NCBI RefSeq assembly: GCF_000190635.1
Contig: NC_015172.1
Location: 1,364,001 to 1,428,000, forward strand
DNA: 64,000 bases
Source of the DNA: Syntrophobotulus glycolicus DSM 8271
GTDB taxonomy: Bacteria > Bacillota > Desulfitobacteriia > Desulfitobacteriales > Syntrophobotulaceae
Direction of reading: 5' to 3'
The notes under the pieces are model-generated. The model had not been told where the DNA came from and did not search any database. It worked only from the letters and a program-made list of their open reading frames with translations. The position numbers were made by a program, and so were the translations under genes. Shown here in pieces: positions 17,168 to 28,091 of the stretch (positions are counted from its first letter, which is position 1; every line of letters begins with the position of its first letter).

Positions 17168-17935
17168 ATGAAAATTGATTGGAAAAATTTATTATGGCCG
17201 GCCGCTTTCGGAATCATCTTTATCCTGGCCTGGCAACTGGGACTATTCCATAAAGTTTTAAATTTAAAGCCTTTTCAATTGCCGATTCCGTCGGAGATTG
17301 TTTCTACCCTTTGGAAGAACCTGCCGAAAGCGTTAAGTGACTGCGGAGTAACGATTTCCGGGGCAATTGTCGGGATGGTTTTGGGTTCGTTGATTGGGTT
17401 TATGATCGCGGCGATTGCAACATTTTTTCCGAAATGGGGCTATGGCGGAATGATATTAATCACCGCATTCAATGCAGTTCCGATTGTCGCCCTTTCCCCC
17501 ATCATGAACTTGTGGTTTTCAACCGGGATGGGACAAAAAATCGGTGTTGTGACAGTGGTCTGTATGGCGGCAATGGCCATAAACGCTTATGGCGGCTTAA
17601 ACAACTTAAAGCCTTTTTCCTTGGATTTGATGCACTCCGTAGCTGCGGACAAATGGACGATATTTAAAAAACTGCGTTTGCCAAATTCTCTTCCGTATCT
17701 TTTTACAGCGGCAAAAATCAATATCGCGGCATCGATTATTGCGGCAATCATCAGTGAGTATTTTGCGGCTTCGACTTCGGGATTGGGATTTGGGATTAAA
17801 GATAACCTGCGGAAAGCGGAGATGGCCATGGGATGGTCTTATATTGTTGTGGCTTCCCTGGCGGGCGTGATCCTTTACTGTATTATTCTGCTGGTCGAAC
17901 GTGATGCTATAAAATGGCACGCTTCACAAAAATAA
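17168..17935 (+). CDS. ABC transporter permease, SsuC/ThiX type (second)
   Basis: ATG 17168 follows GGAGGAGGGGG; upstream in-frame codons overlap the previous gene. The 255-residue protein has about six helices and the ATPase-contact loop SVAADKWTIFKKLRLPNSLPYLF. It pairs with the preceding permease. Two unlike permeases in one SsuC-like importer is less common than a homodimer. Confidence 0.83.
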   Translation: MKIDWKNLLWPAAFGIIFILAWQLGLFHKVLNLKPFQLPIPSEIVSTLWKNLPKALSDCGVTISGAIVGMVLGSLIGFMIAAIATFFPKWGYGGMILITAFNAVPIVALSPIMNLWFSTGMGQKIGVVTVVCMAAMAINAYGGLNNLKPFSLDLMHSVAADKWTIFKKLRLPNSLPYLFTAAKINIAASIIAAIISEYFAASTSGLGFGIKDNLRKAEMAMGWSYIVVASLAGVILYCIILLVERDAIKWHASQK

Positions 17936-17961
17936 ATATTTTATTTAGGAGTTGACGATTT

Positions 17962-19008
17962 ATGGGGAAAAGAAAAGTTTTGACAGGTCTCTTGGTTGTG
18001 CTTCTGTTAGCAGTCTTGGTTATCTCAGGATGTAGTTCCAGCCCCCAGGCAAGTTCAGATCAAGGAGCCCAGGCTTCGGGGAAACTTGACAAAATGACCC
18101 TTCAGCTTAAATGGCTGCCTCAATCACAATTCATGGGGTACTATGTCGCTCAGGCCAAAGGATATTACAAGGAACAAGGAATTGACTTGCAGATTCTTCC
18201 CGGCGGAAGCGATATTATCCCGGAACAGCAGGTATACAATGGGGTGGCTGATGTAGGGGTAACATGGGTTTCCAGCTTAATGAAATATCAGTCTCAGGGA
18301 TGGGATCTTGTTCATGTCGGACAAATATTCCAGAAAAGCGCTCTGCTGCTGGTATCTAAAACCTCAAAAGGAATTAATTCGCCCGCGGATCTGAAAGGGA
18401 AAAAAGTTGGTTCCTGGTTTGGGGGAAATGAATACGAAATTTATGCTTTATTAGAAGCAAACGGACTGAACAAGGAGAAAGATCTCAAGCTGGTACAGCA
18501 GGATTACACCATGAACCAGCTGCTGAATGATCAGCTGGATGCCGCTTCAGCAATGACCTATAACGAATACGGACTACTTCTGGAAGCGGGAATGAAAGAG
18601 AGCGATCTTCATGTGATTGATATGAACGATGCCAAGGTTGCCATGCTCGAGGATTGCCTTTTTGTAAAATCGGATTGGATAGCAAAGAATGCCGATCTTT
18701 ATCAACGCTTCCTCAAAGCTTCGATCAAAGGATGGCAGGATGCTTGCGCAGACCCCGCGGTAGCCGGTAAAACAGTTTATGACGCAGACAAGAGCGTTTC
18801 TCTGGACCATCAGGTATACATGGCCAAAGAAGTGGCGAAGCTTGTTGAACCACAGGGATTTGATCCGGCTAAAATTGGCTATACAGATATGAATGCCATA
18901 AAGCAAACCGGTGATCTGGCACACAAATACGGATTGTTAACGAAGCCTGCGGTAATCTCAGAAGATACCTTTGCCAGTAAATATTGGCAGCAGGCAACAG
19001 GAAAATAG
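17962..19008 (+). CDS. NMT1/ThiY-like substrate-binding lipoprotein
   Basis: The 348-residue protein begins with a lipoprotein signal: basic MGKRK, a hydrophobic core and lipobox VISGC, so it is anchored on the cell surface. The mature part has the NMT1/THI5-like opening MTLQLKWLPQSQFMGYYVAQ and KGYYKEQGIDLQILPGG, then DVGVTWVSSLM and GKKVGSWFGGNEYE. This family binds pyrimidine-like ligands such as N-formyl-aminopyrimidine (ThiY) and also sulfonates. In this cluster a pyrimidine base is the likely cargo. Confidence 0.82.
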   Translation: MGKRKVLTGLLVVLLLAVLVISGCSSSPQASSDQGAQASGKLDKMTLQLKWLPQSQFMGYYVAQAKGYYKEQGIDLQILPGGSDIIPEQQVYNGVADVGVTWVSSLMKYQSQGWDLVHVGQIFQKSALLLVSKTSKGINSPADLKGKKVGSWFGGNEYEIYALLEANGLNKEKDLKLVQQDYTMNQLLNDQLDAASAMTYNEYGLLLEAGMKESDLHVIDMNDAKVAMLEDCLFVKSDWIAKNADLYQRFLKASIKGWQDACADPAVAGKTVYDADKSVSLDHQVYMAKEVAKLVEPQGFDPAKIGYTDMNAIKQTGDLAHKYGLLTKPAVISEDTFASKYWQQATGK

Positions 19009-19047
19009 ATCCAAACATATACTGGACAATCGTAAATTTACTCCGCG

Positions 19048-19079
19048 GCCTGCCTCTTTTAATGAGGCAGGCCTCTTTT
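19048..19079 (+). terminator. Intrinsic terminator of the catabolic/transport operon
   Basis: GCCTGCCTC and GAGGCAGGC form a nine-pair stem with a seven-base loop, followed by CTCTTTTG. Confidence 0.75.
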
Positions 19080-19112
19080 GCTTTGGCCAAAGAGGAAAGG
19101 AAGCAAAATGTG

Positions 19113-19137
19113 CCGGGAATAGATCCCGGTCTTTTTT
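19113..19137 (+). terminator. Second intrinsic terminator
   Basis: CCGGGA and TCCCGG with a five-base loop, followed by TCTTTTTT, form a backup terminator before the CRISPR-Cas locus. Confidence 0.7.
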
Positions 19138-19289
19138 GATGGAGAATTGTAAAAACTGACCTGGGAAAAATAAGACAAAATATGATGATGAGCTGTTGAA
19201 GAAAGCGAGAAAATAGTAATTGATATCGAATGATATCTGAAAAACAAGAATAAAAGAGAGAATTGAAATAATAACGCGAAATAAAAAAA

Positions 19290-19316
19290 TGGACAACAAT
19301 ATCCATGTATTATAAT
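19290..19316 (+). promoter_or_regulatory. Candidate cas operon promoter
   Basis: TGGACA at 19290-19295 and TATAAT at 19311-19316 lie 15 bases apart in an AT-rich stretch. If used, transcription would begin near 19323, leaving a leader of about 170 bases before cas6 that contains two repeat-like elements. Confidence 0.35.
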
Positions 19317-19385
19317 ATAAATTTGTAATTCTCTACTACTACTTATATTGGTTCTAATATTTTATAATTAGATTTTGCTTTTCGG

Positions 19386-19463
19386 TTCGTTATCTACCCA
19401 ATATGGAATGTAATAATATATGTAGTTGGCGCCATATTAATCTAACCAATTTGGAATTTAACA
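19386..19463 (+). repeat. Two degenerate CRISPR-repeat-like elements upstream of cas6
   Basis: Positions 19386-19415 match the array repeat at 21 of 30 bases, including the exact block ATGGAATGTAA. Positions 19434-19463 match at 20 of 30, with AACCA and GGAAT kept. Both are in the same orientation as the array and are separated by 18 bases instead of 34-38. The layout resembles the mini-CRISPR regulators (CreR-like) or Cas6-binding leaders known near some cas operons. Function is inferred. Confidence 0.45.
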
Positions 19464-19493
19464 TGAGAAATATAAAGACGGGAGGTGAATGCT

Positions 19494-20222
19494 ATGCGGA
19501 TTAAAGTGGAATTGGAGACGAAAGAAGAGACATTGCCCCTGAATTATAGGGAGAAGTTTCTGTCTTATTTGAAAAAAATTTTTGAGGACCATAACCGAGA
19601 CATTTATCAGGCACTTTATAGCTCTGGGGCCAATTATAAACCCCTGTGTTCAGCCATTTATTTCCGGCCAGAAGTAGAAATTGTAAAAACAGGCATAACC
19701 TTAAAAAGCAAGCGCTTCGTTGCTACCTTTACCACGCGGGATGTGATGATGGGGGTGCATTTAATCAATGCCTTACTGTCCAGGCGCAACCACTGGGCCC
19801 CTTTAGCCGACACCGGAAACCAGCTTAAAATCACAGCAGTGACCAAGGTCCGGGAACATGAGATGACTGACACGGCGGCTTTTCGGATTCTTTCGCCCGT
19901 CGTGGTGCGGGATCATGACCAGAAAGAGGGCAGGGATTGGTATTTAACCTTTGAAGATAAGCTGTTTGAAGCGGTCTGGAAGCGCAATTTAAAGTCTGAA
20001 CTGCGAACTGTTTTGGGACGGGATGCGGGCCACGATGTAGATGGACTGAACATCAAACCGATCCAGCTCAGGAAAACGGTAGTGCTCTGTTATTCAATTT
20101 ATTTACCCTGTACCATTGGAACATTTGCGTTGGAGGGAGAGCCTTACTTACTGGATTATCTCTACAAATCGGGGCTGGGAAGCAAGCGTTCTTTAGGCTT
20201 TGGCTGCCTGGATATCTTGTAG
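19494..20222 (+). CDS. cas6: CRISPR RNA endoribonuclease Cas6
   Basis: ATG 19494 is eight bases after GGGAGG; GTG 19485 overlaps that site. The 242-residue protein has the RAMP fold and ends with the glycine-rich loop LGSKRSLGFGCLDIL, the Cas6 signature. Histidines in LSRRNHWAPL and KVREHEMTD are possible, unverified, active-site residues. Cas6 cuts the pre-crRNA within each repeat, normally leaving eight repeat bases as a 5' handle. It is the first gene of the cas operon. Confidence 0.9.
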   Translation: MRIKVELETKEETLPLNYREKFLSYLKKIFEDHNRDIYQALYSSGANYKPLCSAIYFRPEVEIVKTGITLKSKRFVATFTTRDVMMGVHLINALLSRRNHWAPLADTGNQLKITAVTKVREHEMTDTAAFRILSPVVVRDHDQKEGRDWYLTFEDKLFEAVWKRNLKSELRTVLGRDAGHDVDGLNIKPIQLRKTVVLCYSIYLPCTIGTFALEGEPYLLDYLYKSGLGSKRSLGFGCLDIL

Positions 20223-20237
20223 AAAGGAGGGAGGAAG

Positions 20238-21946
20238 ATGGAAGAGGAGATTTTACGCCTCAGACTGGGAGACTGGCAGTGGAACGGGGCAGTGATTGGG
20301 TTTATCCGCATTGTCGGCAGGGAAAACGTTCTCTTTGAAAATGAATCTATAAAATTTTCATCCAAACTTCTGGAAAACTTCGAGGAAAAGTATTTTGCTT
20401 ATTTCATCAAGGCCTATGAGAAAACTTTATCATGGTATAAAATCGTCAGCTTTAAAGAATGGCTGGAAGCCCAGGAGGACGATGAGTTTGGGACATTTGT
20501 CCTTAAGGATCTTAACGCTTTGAATGAACAGATCAAAACCGTGAAAAGCCTGATCAAGAGCAACAGCTATAAAGCAGCCTATGAACTGATGGCACTGGGT
20601 GAAGATATCCTGGTTTGGGAAAAGGAATTGGTCTCCATCAAAGAACCGAAAAGCGAACAGGCTTTTGCGGCGGACAAGCCTGAATTGATCGCTAAGGTCA
20701 GGGAAACCTTCTCTACATTAAGGAAAATCATCTCTTATTGTGAAAGTCCGGAAGGGAAACGGTACATTCGGGCTAAGAACATTATTTACACCGTGATTAA
20801 GAATGCCTGGAACGGGGTCAGTTTCCTGAATCCCCAGACAAAAGAAAAAGATGTTTATTTGGATTACAAAGCGCATTTTGTGGATGGAGCCATCGCTTAC
20901 CTCAAGCAGAATAAAGATAAATTCAAATATCACTGTTTTATTTGCGATGAGCCGATCAAGGATATGAGCCTTGACCTGAGCTTTATGAACGCCACCGGAT
21001 TTGATGTAGCCAGAAAATCCTCTCATGTGTGGGATTTTCAAAACGATATTGCGGTCTGCCCCTTGTGCAAATTGATTTATTCCTGTTTGCCCGCCGGATT
21101 CACCTATGTTTACGACCGGGGGATCTATATCAATATCAATACGAGTGTGGAAGACGCTTATGAAGTTAACTACAAAATCCATCACGAGGTTCTCCGAAAG
21201 GAAGGAAATTTACGCTCCATTTATCCGGTTCTGATCGGAGCCCTGCACGAACAGGAGAATGCAGGTGCTAGCTATGAACTGGCCGATATCCAGGTGGTTC
21301 GTTATGAACGGGAGGCTTACCGGTTCAATATTTTGTCCCGCAAAATGCTGCAGCTTATTTTTGATTCAAAGGACAGGCTGGACAGTCTCATCAATACATC
21401 GTTTGCGGAAAATAAACTAACCGTCCGCATCTATGATGAAGCGATTTCCCGGATTTTTAACAATCAGAACTTATTTACCCTGATTCACCGCATGCTTTAT
21501 GATCTGCTGTCCGATCCGTCCAAATGCCGCTTTAACGGAGCGCATATCACCCATTTATTAAGAATCAATCAACGGATTTACCAAACGTTAGGAGGGATGA
21601 AAATGGGGTGTGAAGATAAGGACAACGCCCTGGTCCGGGAGGCCAGAACAGCTGGAGAACAGTTAAAAAGGTACTATTATGGGAAAAATGCTCAGCATAA
21701 ACTGCCGGGTATTTGCTATCGCTTACTTAATGCGCTAAAAACGTCCAATCAGGAAATGTTTTTGGATGTAACGTTGAATTGTTATCTTTATGTAGGTTTT
21801 CCAGTTCAGAGGGTACATACCGACTCGCTGGGACAGGAAAAGGATTTCAGCACTGTGGGATATGCTTTTGTTGCCGCCTTGATCGATAATAGCAAGAGCG
21901 AAGACAAAGGCAGCAGTCCGGTTGGGGAAATGGAGGAGGAGAAAAA

Positions 21947-21950
<4 letters not shown>
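20238..21950 (+). CDS. cas8b: Type I-B Cascade large subunit, Cas8b1/Cst1 (CXXC-CXXC)
   Basis: The 570-residue protein starts at ATG 20238 after GAAAGGAGGGAGG. It carries the two cysteine pairs CFIC and CPLC separated by about 40 residues, which define the Cst1 (CXXC-CXXC) family of the Tneap subtype. The rest is helical and poorly conserved, as expected for the PAM-recognising large subunit. Its stop overlaps the cas7 start (ATGA). The mature complex would combine Cas8, Cas7, Cas5 and Cas6 on the crRNA. Confidence 0.87.
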
Positions 21951-23564
<1,614 letters not shown>

Positions 23565-23661
23565 AGAAAGGTCTGACTTCAAAGTAAACGGGCCTGGCTT
23601 TAGGTTATACAGGTCTGATTAATACTGAGCAGGCTGATTAAGGTAAGCAGAGGTGAGCTTT

Positions 23662-26058
23662 ATGGATGAGAAGAAAAGACGAAAAGGGATAGATGAATCA
23701 GCCTTGGCCAAATCTCAACCGAAAGAGGATATTCAAACCCATACGGACGGTTTGCTGTGCAACTTGAACATTCTCAAAGAGCTTTATCCCAATCTGTTCG
23801 CAGATTGGGATAAATTATATGAATTGCTGCGACTGGCCTGCCTTTATCACGATATGGGCAAATTGTATCCCCGGTTCCAATATTGCATTGCCCGCCGGAT
23901 TCCTTATGATGGTATCCCCCATGGGCTCTTGAGCTTGGCATTTATCGACTGGAAACGGCTCAGGCAGGAAAAGGGATTGAATAACGATGATTTAAAACTG
24001 CTCTATCAAGCGGTGGCTTATCATCATGACCGGAAAATGCCGATGGGCAATAAGGAAATTGAGGCGGAGTTTCCTAAACTCAGAGAGGGGTGGGAACGCT
24101 TTGAATATTCGGAATTGCCCTGGAAAGGTGAGATCCAAAAAGTAATCAATCAACGCTATTTTGGAGTCGGTAAGCGGATCGGCAAAAGAGATCAAGATTT
24201 GTTCCCTCGCTTTATCAAGTTGGAAGGCTTGTTGATCCGCCTGGATTATGCTGCTAGTGCTCATGTGAAAGTAGAGCATCCCAATGATTTTTTGGCGCAA
24301 GATATGGAAGGCTTAATAGAGCGTTGGAGAAAGAACGGTATTGGAACCAAATGGAACGATTTGCAGCTTTATATGAGTCAGAACCGGGATAAAAATGTAA
24401 TAGCCATCGCCCAGACCGGGATGGGAAAAACCGAGGCAGGTCTGCTGTGGCTGGGCAATGCCAAGGGGTTCTTTACCCTGCCCCTGAAAAGTGCGATTAA
24501 TGCCATCTACCAGCGGATCATTGACGAAATCGTCATGGAAAAAAAGGACGAACGGGTAGGCCTCCTGCATTCCGACACTTACACCCAGTATTTGCAGCTT
24601 AAAGAAGAAAGCGCAAAGGGCAAAGAAACAAAGGAGGAAGAGGAAGATATCCCTGCAGATCTTTATTATGCCAGGACCCGACAATTATCTTTGCCCCTAA
24701 CTGTTTGTACTCTGGATCAGCTGTTTGATTTTGTTTTCCTCTATTGGGGGTTTGAGCGGAAGCTGGCGACTCTGGCCTATGCCAAAATTATTATTGATGA
24801 AGTTCAGATGTATTCCCCTGAACTGATGGCCTATTTGATTTTAGGGCTGCGCTATATCACCGGAATGGGGGGCAGGTTTGCTATTCTCACAGCGACTCTG
24901 CCGGCCTTTTTCATCGATCTTCTGCGAGAGGAGAAGATACCTTTTGCGCCTCGCCGCACCTTTACCGATGGCAGAATCCGGCATAGCCTGAAGGTGATTG
25001 CGAAAGCGATCAGCGGGGAAGATATCGTGGAGCTGAGCAGGCAATATCCGGGCAAAAAGATCCTGGTGATTTGCAATACGGTGAAGAGTGCAGTCAATCT
25101 GTACCGCCAGCTTCGGTGGGATCAGGATTTGCAGGAGGTTAAACTGGTTGATGTCAATGGGAAGGAGGGCGATCCGTCAGAGGATAGAGATGGGGAGCGG
25201 GAAGCTTCCGGGGTGAACTTGCTCCACAGCTGCTTTATCAAACGGGACCGGAGAGAAAAGGAACGGCTGATCTTAAAAATGGGTGAAAAAGACAGTAACC
25301 AGAGCGGGATCTGGATAGCCACGCAAATTGTCGAGGCTTCTCTGGACATCGATTTTGATCTGCTGTTCACCGAGCTGTCCGACCTGAACGGTCTTTTTCA
25401 GCGGATGGGCCGGTGCTACCGCAAGCGGGAACTGAAAGGCACTCCGTACAATTGCTTTGTATTTACGGGAGGAAGCAAGCCGTGCAGCGGGGTGGGAGTC
25501 TTTATTGATCAAGAGATCCACCGCCTTTCTCAAGCGGCTTTGGCAGAAACGGATGGGATCTTGAGAGAAGCGCAGAAGGTGGAGATGATTGAAAAATTGT
25601 ATACGAAGGAAAACCTGCCGGAGTATTATGAGCACATTAAAAAAGATTTAGCTTATGCTGACTGTTGGTCTGTGGGAGAGATTAAGGCCAGTAAGGCCAA
25701 AGAGAAGTTCAGGGACATTGATAATGTGGCCGTGATTCCCCGTCAGGTGTACGAAACTTATCGGCAGGAGATTGCACAGGCTCAGTCAATTCTCCAGATG
25801 GATTATTCCGGCATGACGGAAGAGCAGATCAGGGAGTTAAAGGAATCGAAAGCTAAGGCACGCAATGCGATCATGGACTTTACGGTGGATATTTCCCGTT
25901 CTTGGTATCAAGATATTGAAACGGATCAGATCTTGGAGCTTAATCGGTATGAACGAGTTCCCATTGTGAAAGGCGATTATAACAGTCAAGTGGGGATGAT
26001 TCGTCCGGCCCTGAAAAAGAATGCCGAATTTACAGATTTTTCATCACGGAGTTTTTAG
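23662..26058 (+). CDS. cas3: Cas3 nuclease-helicase
   Basis: I choose ATG 23662, seven bases after AGAGGTG; GTG 23653 overlaps that site. The 798-residue protein has an N-terminal HD nuclease domain (HTDG near residue 30, CLYHDMGKLYPRF, YHHDRKMPMG). A superfamily 2 helicase follows, with Walker A AQTGMGKTEAG, box II IIDEVQMYSPE, motif III LTATLPAFF and motif VI FQRMGRCYRKRE. All core motifs look intact. Recruited by Cascade, it unwinds and degrades target DNA. Confidence 0.92.
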   Translation: MDEKKRRKGIDESALAKSQPKEDIQTHTDGLLCNLNILKELYPNLFADWDKLYELLRLACLYHDMGKLYPRFQYCIARRIPYDGIPHGLLSLAFIDWKRLRQEKGLNNDDLKLLYQAVAYHHDRKMPMGNKEIEAEFPKLREGWERFEYSELPWKGEIQKVINQRYFGVGKRIGKRDQDLFPRFIKLEGLLIRLDYAASAHVKVEHPNDFLAQDMEGLIERWRKNGIGTKWNDLQLYMSQNRDKNVIAIAQTGMGKTEAGLLWLGNAKGFFTLPLKSAINAIYQRIIDEIVMEKKDERVGLLHSDTYTQYLQLKEESAKGKETKEEEEDIPADLYYARTRQLSLPLTVCTLDQLFDFVFLYWGFERKLATLAYAKIIIDEVQMYSPELMAYLILGLRYITGMGGRFAILTATLPAFFIDLLREEKIPFAPRRTFTDGRIRHSLKVIAKAISGEDIVELSRQYPGKKILVICNTVKSAVNLYRQLRWDQDLQEVKLVDVNGKEGDPSEDRDGEREASGVNLLHSCFIKRDRREKERLILKMGEKDSNQSGIWIATQIVEASLDIDFDLLFTELSDLNGLFQRMGRCYRKRELKGTPYNCFVFTGGSKPCSGVGVFIDQEIHRLSQAALAETDGILREAQKVEMIEKLYTKENLPEYYEHIKKDLAYADCWSVGEIKASKAKEKFRDIDNVAVIPRQVYETYRQEIAQAQSILQMDYSGMTEEQIRELKESKAKARNAIMDFTVDISRSWYQDIETDQILELNRYERVPIVKGDYNSQVGMIRPALKKNAEFTDFSSRSF

Positions 26059-26106
26059 CCGGAAAATTTGCCGCCTTTGTGAAGCCGTCCGGCGAAAGGA
26101 GGGGAA

Positions 26107-26601
26107 ATGGCCTTGCACATTACCGGAACGATGTTTTATTACTATTTTGTCTGCCGACGGAAGCTATGGTGCTTTAGCCAGCACATTACTCTGGAAAATG
26201 AGAGCGAGCGGGTTTTATTGGGGAAGATTCTTGATGATATGGCTTATGGCCGGGAGCACAAGCACATTATGATTGATGAAACCGTGAATGTGGATTTTAT
26301 CAAAGACTGGAAGATCCTGCACGAAATTAAAAAGAGCAAAAGCATTGAAGAAGCGTCCATCTGGCAGGTTAAGTATTACCTTTATTTTCTGAACCAGCGG
26401 GGTATCAAGATCGAGAAAGGTATTCTGGATTATCCCAAGATCAAGGAACGGGAGGAAATCAGGCTGGAACCGGGGGATGAGGAGAAAATCAAGAGAATTC
26501 TGCAGGATATTGAGGAGATTGTGTCCCAGGAAAAAATGCCCCCGCCGGTCAACGCAAAAATCTGTAAGAGTTGTGCTTATTATGAGTACTGTTATGTGTA
26601 G
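26107..26601 (+). CDS. cas4: Cas4 exonuclease
   Basis: The 164-residue protein starts at ATG 26107 after AAAGGAGGGG. The N-terminal cysteine in YYYFVCRRKLWCFS and the C-terminal cluster CKSCAYYEYC supply the four cysteines for the Fe-S site. The RecB-like segments LLGKILDDMAY, VDFI and EIKKSKSIEEASIWQVKYYLYF hold the nuclease residues (D, E-x-K, QxxxY). Cas4 helps Cas1-Cas2 select and trim spacers with the correct PAM. Confidence 0.9.
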   Translation: MALHITGTMFYYYFVCRRKLWCFSQHITLENESERVLLGKILDDMAYGREHKHIMIDETVNVDFIKDWKILHEIKKSKSIEEASIWQVKYYLYFLNQRGIKIEKGILDYPKIKEREEIRLEPGDEEKIKRILQDIEEIVSQEKMPPPVNAKICKSCAYYEYCYV

Positions 26602-26612
26602 GGAGGATGGAT

Positions 26613-27605
26613 ATGGCGGAAAGTTTTTATCTTTTTTCCAACGGGGAATTGCAGCGTAAGGATAATGTTTTGCGCATGGTGGCGCCGGACGGACGCTTCA
26701 AGGATATTAAAGTGGAAATGACCAGAGATATTTACCTGTTCGGAGAGGTCAGCCTGAATACCAAATGCCTGAACTATGCGGGACAATTGTCTATCCCGAT
26801 TCACATCTTTAATTATTACGGGTTTTATACCGGGAGCTTCTATCCTAAGGAAGAAAATGTATCGGGCAAGTTATTGATTGGTCAGGTACAGCATTATACG
26901 GACCCGCGGCAGCGGTTGGAAATTGCCAGGGCTTTCATTGAGGCGGCCAGCTATAATATGCTGCGCAATCTGCGCTATTATAATGAGCGCAGCCGGGACT
27001 TGGAAGCTTGTATGGCAGAGATCAGGGGGTTAAGAAAAGGAATTGAAACGGCCAAGGATATTCAGGAACTGATGGGAGTGGAAGGAAGCATCAGGAAGGC
27101 TTATTATGGCAGCTGGAAAGAAATCATTAACCAGGAGATTGACTTTGAAAAGAGAGTCAAACGCCCGCCGGACAATATGATCAATGCCCTGATTTCTTTT
27201 GTAAATTCCCTGGTCTATGTGACCTGTCTGACCGAGATCTATAAAACGCAGCTCCATCCGGCGGTGAGCTATCTCCATAGCGCGGGAGAGCGGCGGTTTT
27301 CCCTTTGTCTGGATATTGCCGAAGTCTTCAAACCTCTGATCGCTGACCGCTTGATTTTTTCCATGCTGAATAAGAAAATGCTAACGGAAAAGGATTTTGA
27401 GCGGGAGTCCAATTTTTGCTATTTGAAAGAGGCCGGGCGCAAGCGTTTATTGGAGCAATATGATGAAGATCTGAATCGGACGATCCGGCATAAAGGGCTG
27501 AATAAGAATGTATCTTACCGCTATCTTATCCGGCTTGAGTGTTATAAGCTGATCAAGCATTTGATGGGGGACAAGCAATATGAAGGTTTTATGATCTGGT
27601 GGTGA
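26613..27605 (+). CDS. cas1: Cas1 integrase
   Basis: The GGGAGG site at 26601-26606 directly abuts ATG 26607, so ATG 26613, six bases downstream, is the better start (330 residues). The domain order is the N-terminal beta domain (LFGEVSLNTKCLNYAGQLSIP) then the helical catalytic domain. Likely metal ligands are the glutamate in NALISFVNSLVYVTCLTEI, the histidine in LHPAVSYLHSAGERR, and the acidic LDIAEVFKPLIADRLIF. With Cas2 it integrates new spacers. Confidence 0.92.
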   Translation: MAESFYLFSNGELQRKDNVLRMVAPDGRFKDIKVEMTRDIYLFGEVSLNTKCLNYAGQLSIPIHIFNYYGFYTGSFYPKEENVSGKLLIGQVQHYTDPRQRLEIARAFIEAASYNMLRNLRYYNERSRDLEACMAEIRGLRKGIETAKDIQELMGVEGSIRKAYYGSWKEIINQEIDFEKRVKRPPDNMINALISFVNSLVYVTCLTEIYKTQLHPAVSYLHSAGERRFSLCLDIAEVFKPLIADRLIFSMLNKKMLTEKDFERESNFCYLKEAGRKRLLEQYDEDLNRTIRHKGLNKNVSYRYLIRLECYKLIKHLMGDKQYEGFMIWW

Positions 27606-27611
27606 AAGGCA

Positions 27612-27890
27612 ATGTATATTATACTGGTTTATGATATTGAAATGGATGAAGGCGGAGCCAGGGCTTCCAGACGGATTTTCAAAACCTGCAAGAAGTATTT
27701 GACTCATGTACAGAAATCGGTATTTGAAGGAGACATTACTCCCGCTCTGCTGAAAAAGCTTCAGGCGGAGCTAAGCGCTTATATTAGAGAGGACCGGGAC
27801 TCCGTATTGGTTTTTAAAAGCAGAGAGGAGCGATGGCTGCAAAAAGAATTTTGGGGCAAAGAGGATGATAAAACCTCTAATTTTTTCTAG
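27612..27890 (+). CDS. cas2: Cas2
   Basis: The 92-residue protein begins MYIILVYDIEM, the canonical Cas2 first strand with its aspartate, and has KYLTHVQKSVFEGDI, the expected second strand. It bridges two Cas1 dimers in the integration complex. It is the last gene of the operon, 201 bases before the first repeat. Confidence 0.93.
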   Translation: MYIILVYDIEMDEGGARASRRIFKTCKKYLTHVQKSVFEGDITPALLKKLQAELSAYIREDRDSVLVFKSREERWLQKEFWGKEDDKTSNFF

Positions 27891-28091
27891 GGTTTTGGAT
27901 AATGAGGTTTTCTGTCGACCGGGGATAGTGTAATTTTTCCCGGAGAACGACAAAGCATTGATATGCCTGGAAAATGTGTATGATGACAGCAGACTTATCT
28001 GGGAAAATAGGTGTTGATTTTGGGTGCCACCGTATAGATCGACAGAAATTGAAGGTGGAGGCCTTGATATAGGCCGGTTTCAGGAAGGAAG
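27891..28091 (+). other. CRISPR leader
   Basis: These 201 bases between cas2 and the first repeat hold no ORF. They include CCGGG/CCCGG near 27918-27944 and GCCACC/GGTGG pairing just before the array. Its position at the conserved end of the array, while degenerate repeats lie at the other end, identifies it as the leader where transcription and spacer insertion begin. Confidence 0.65.
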
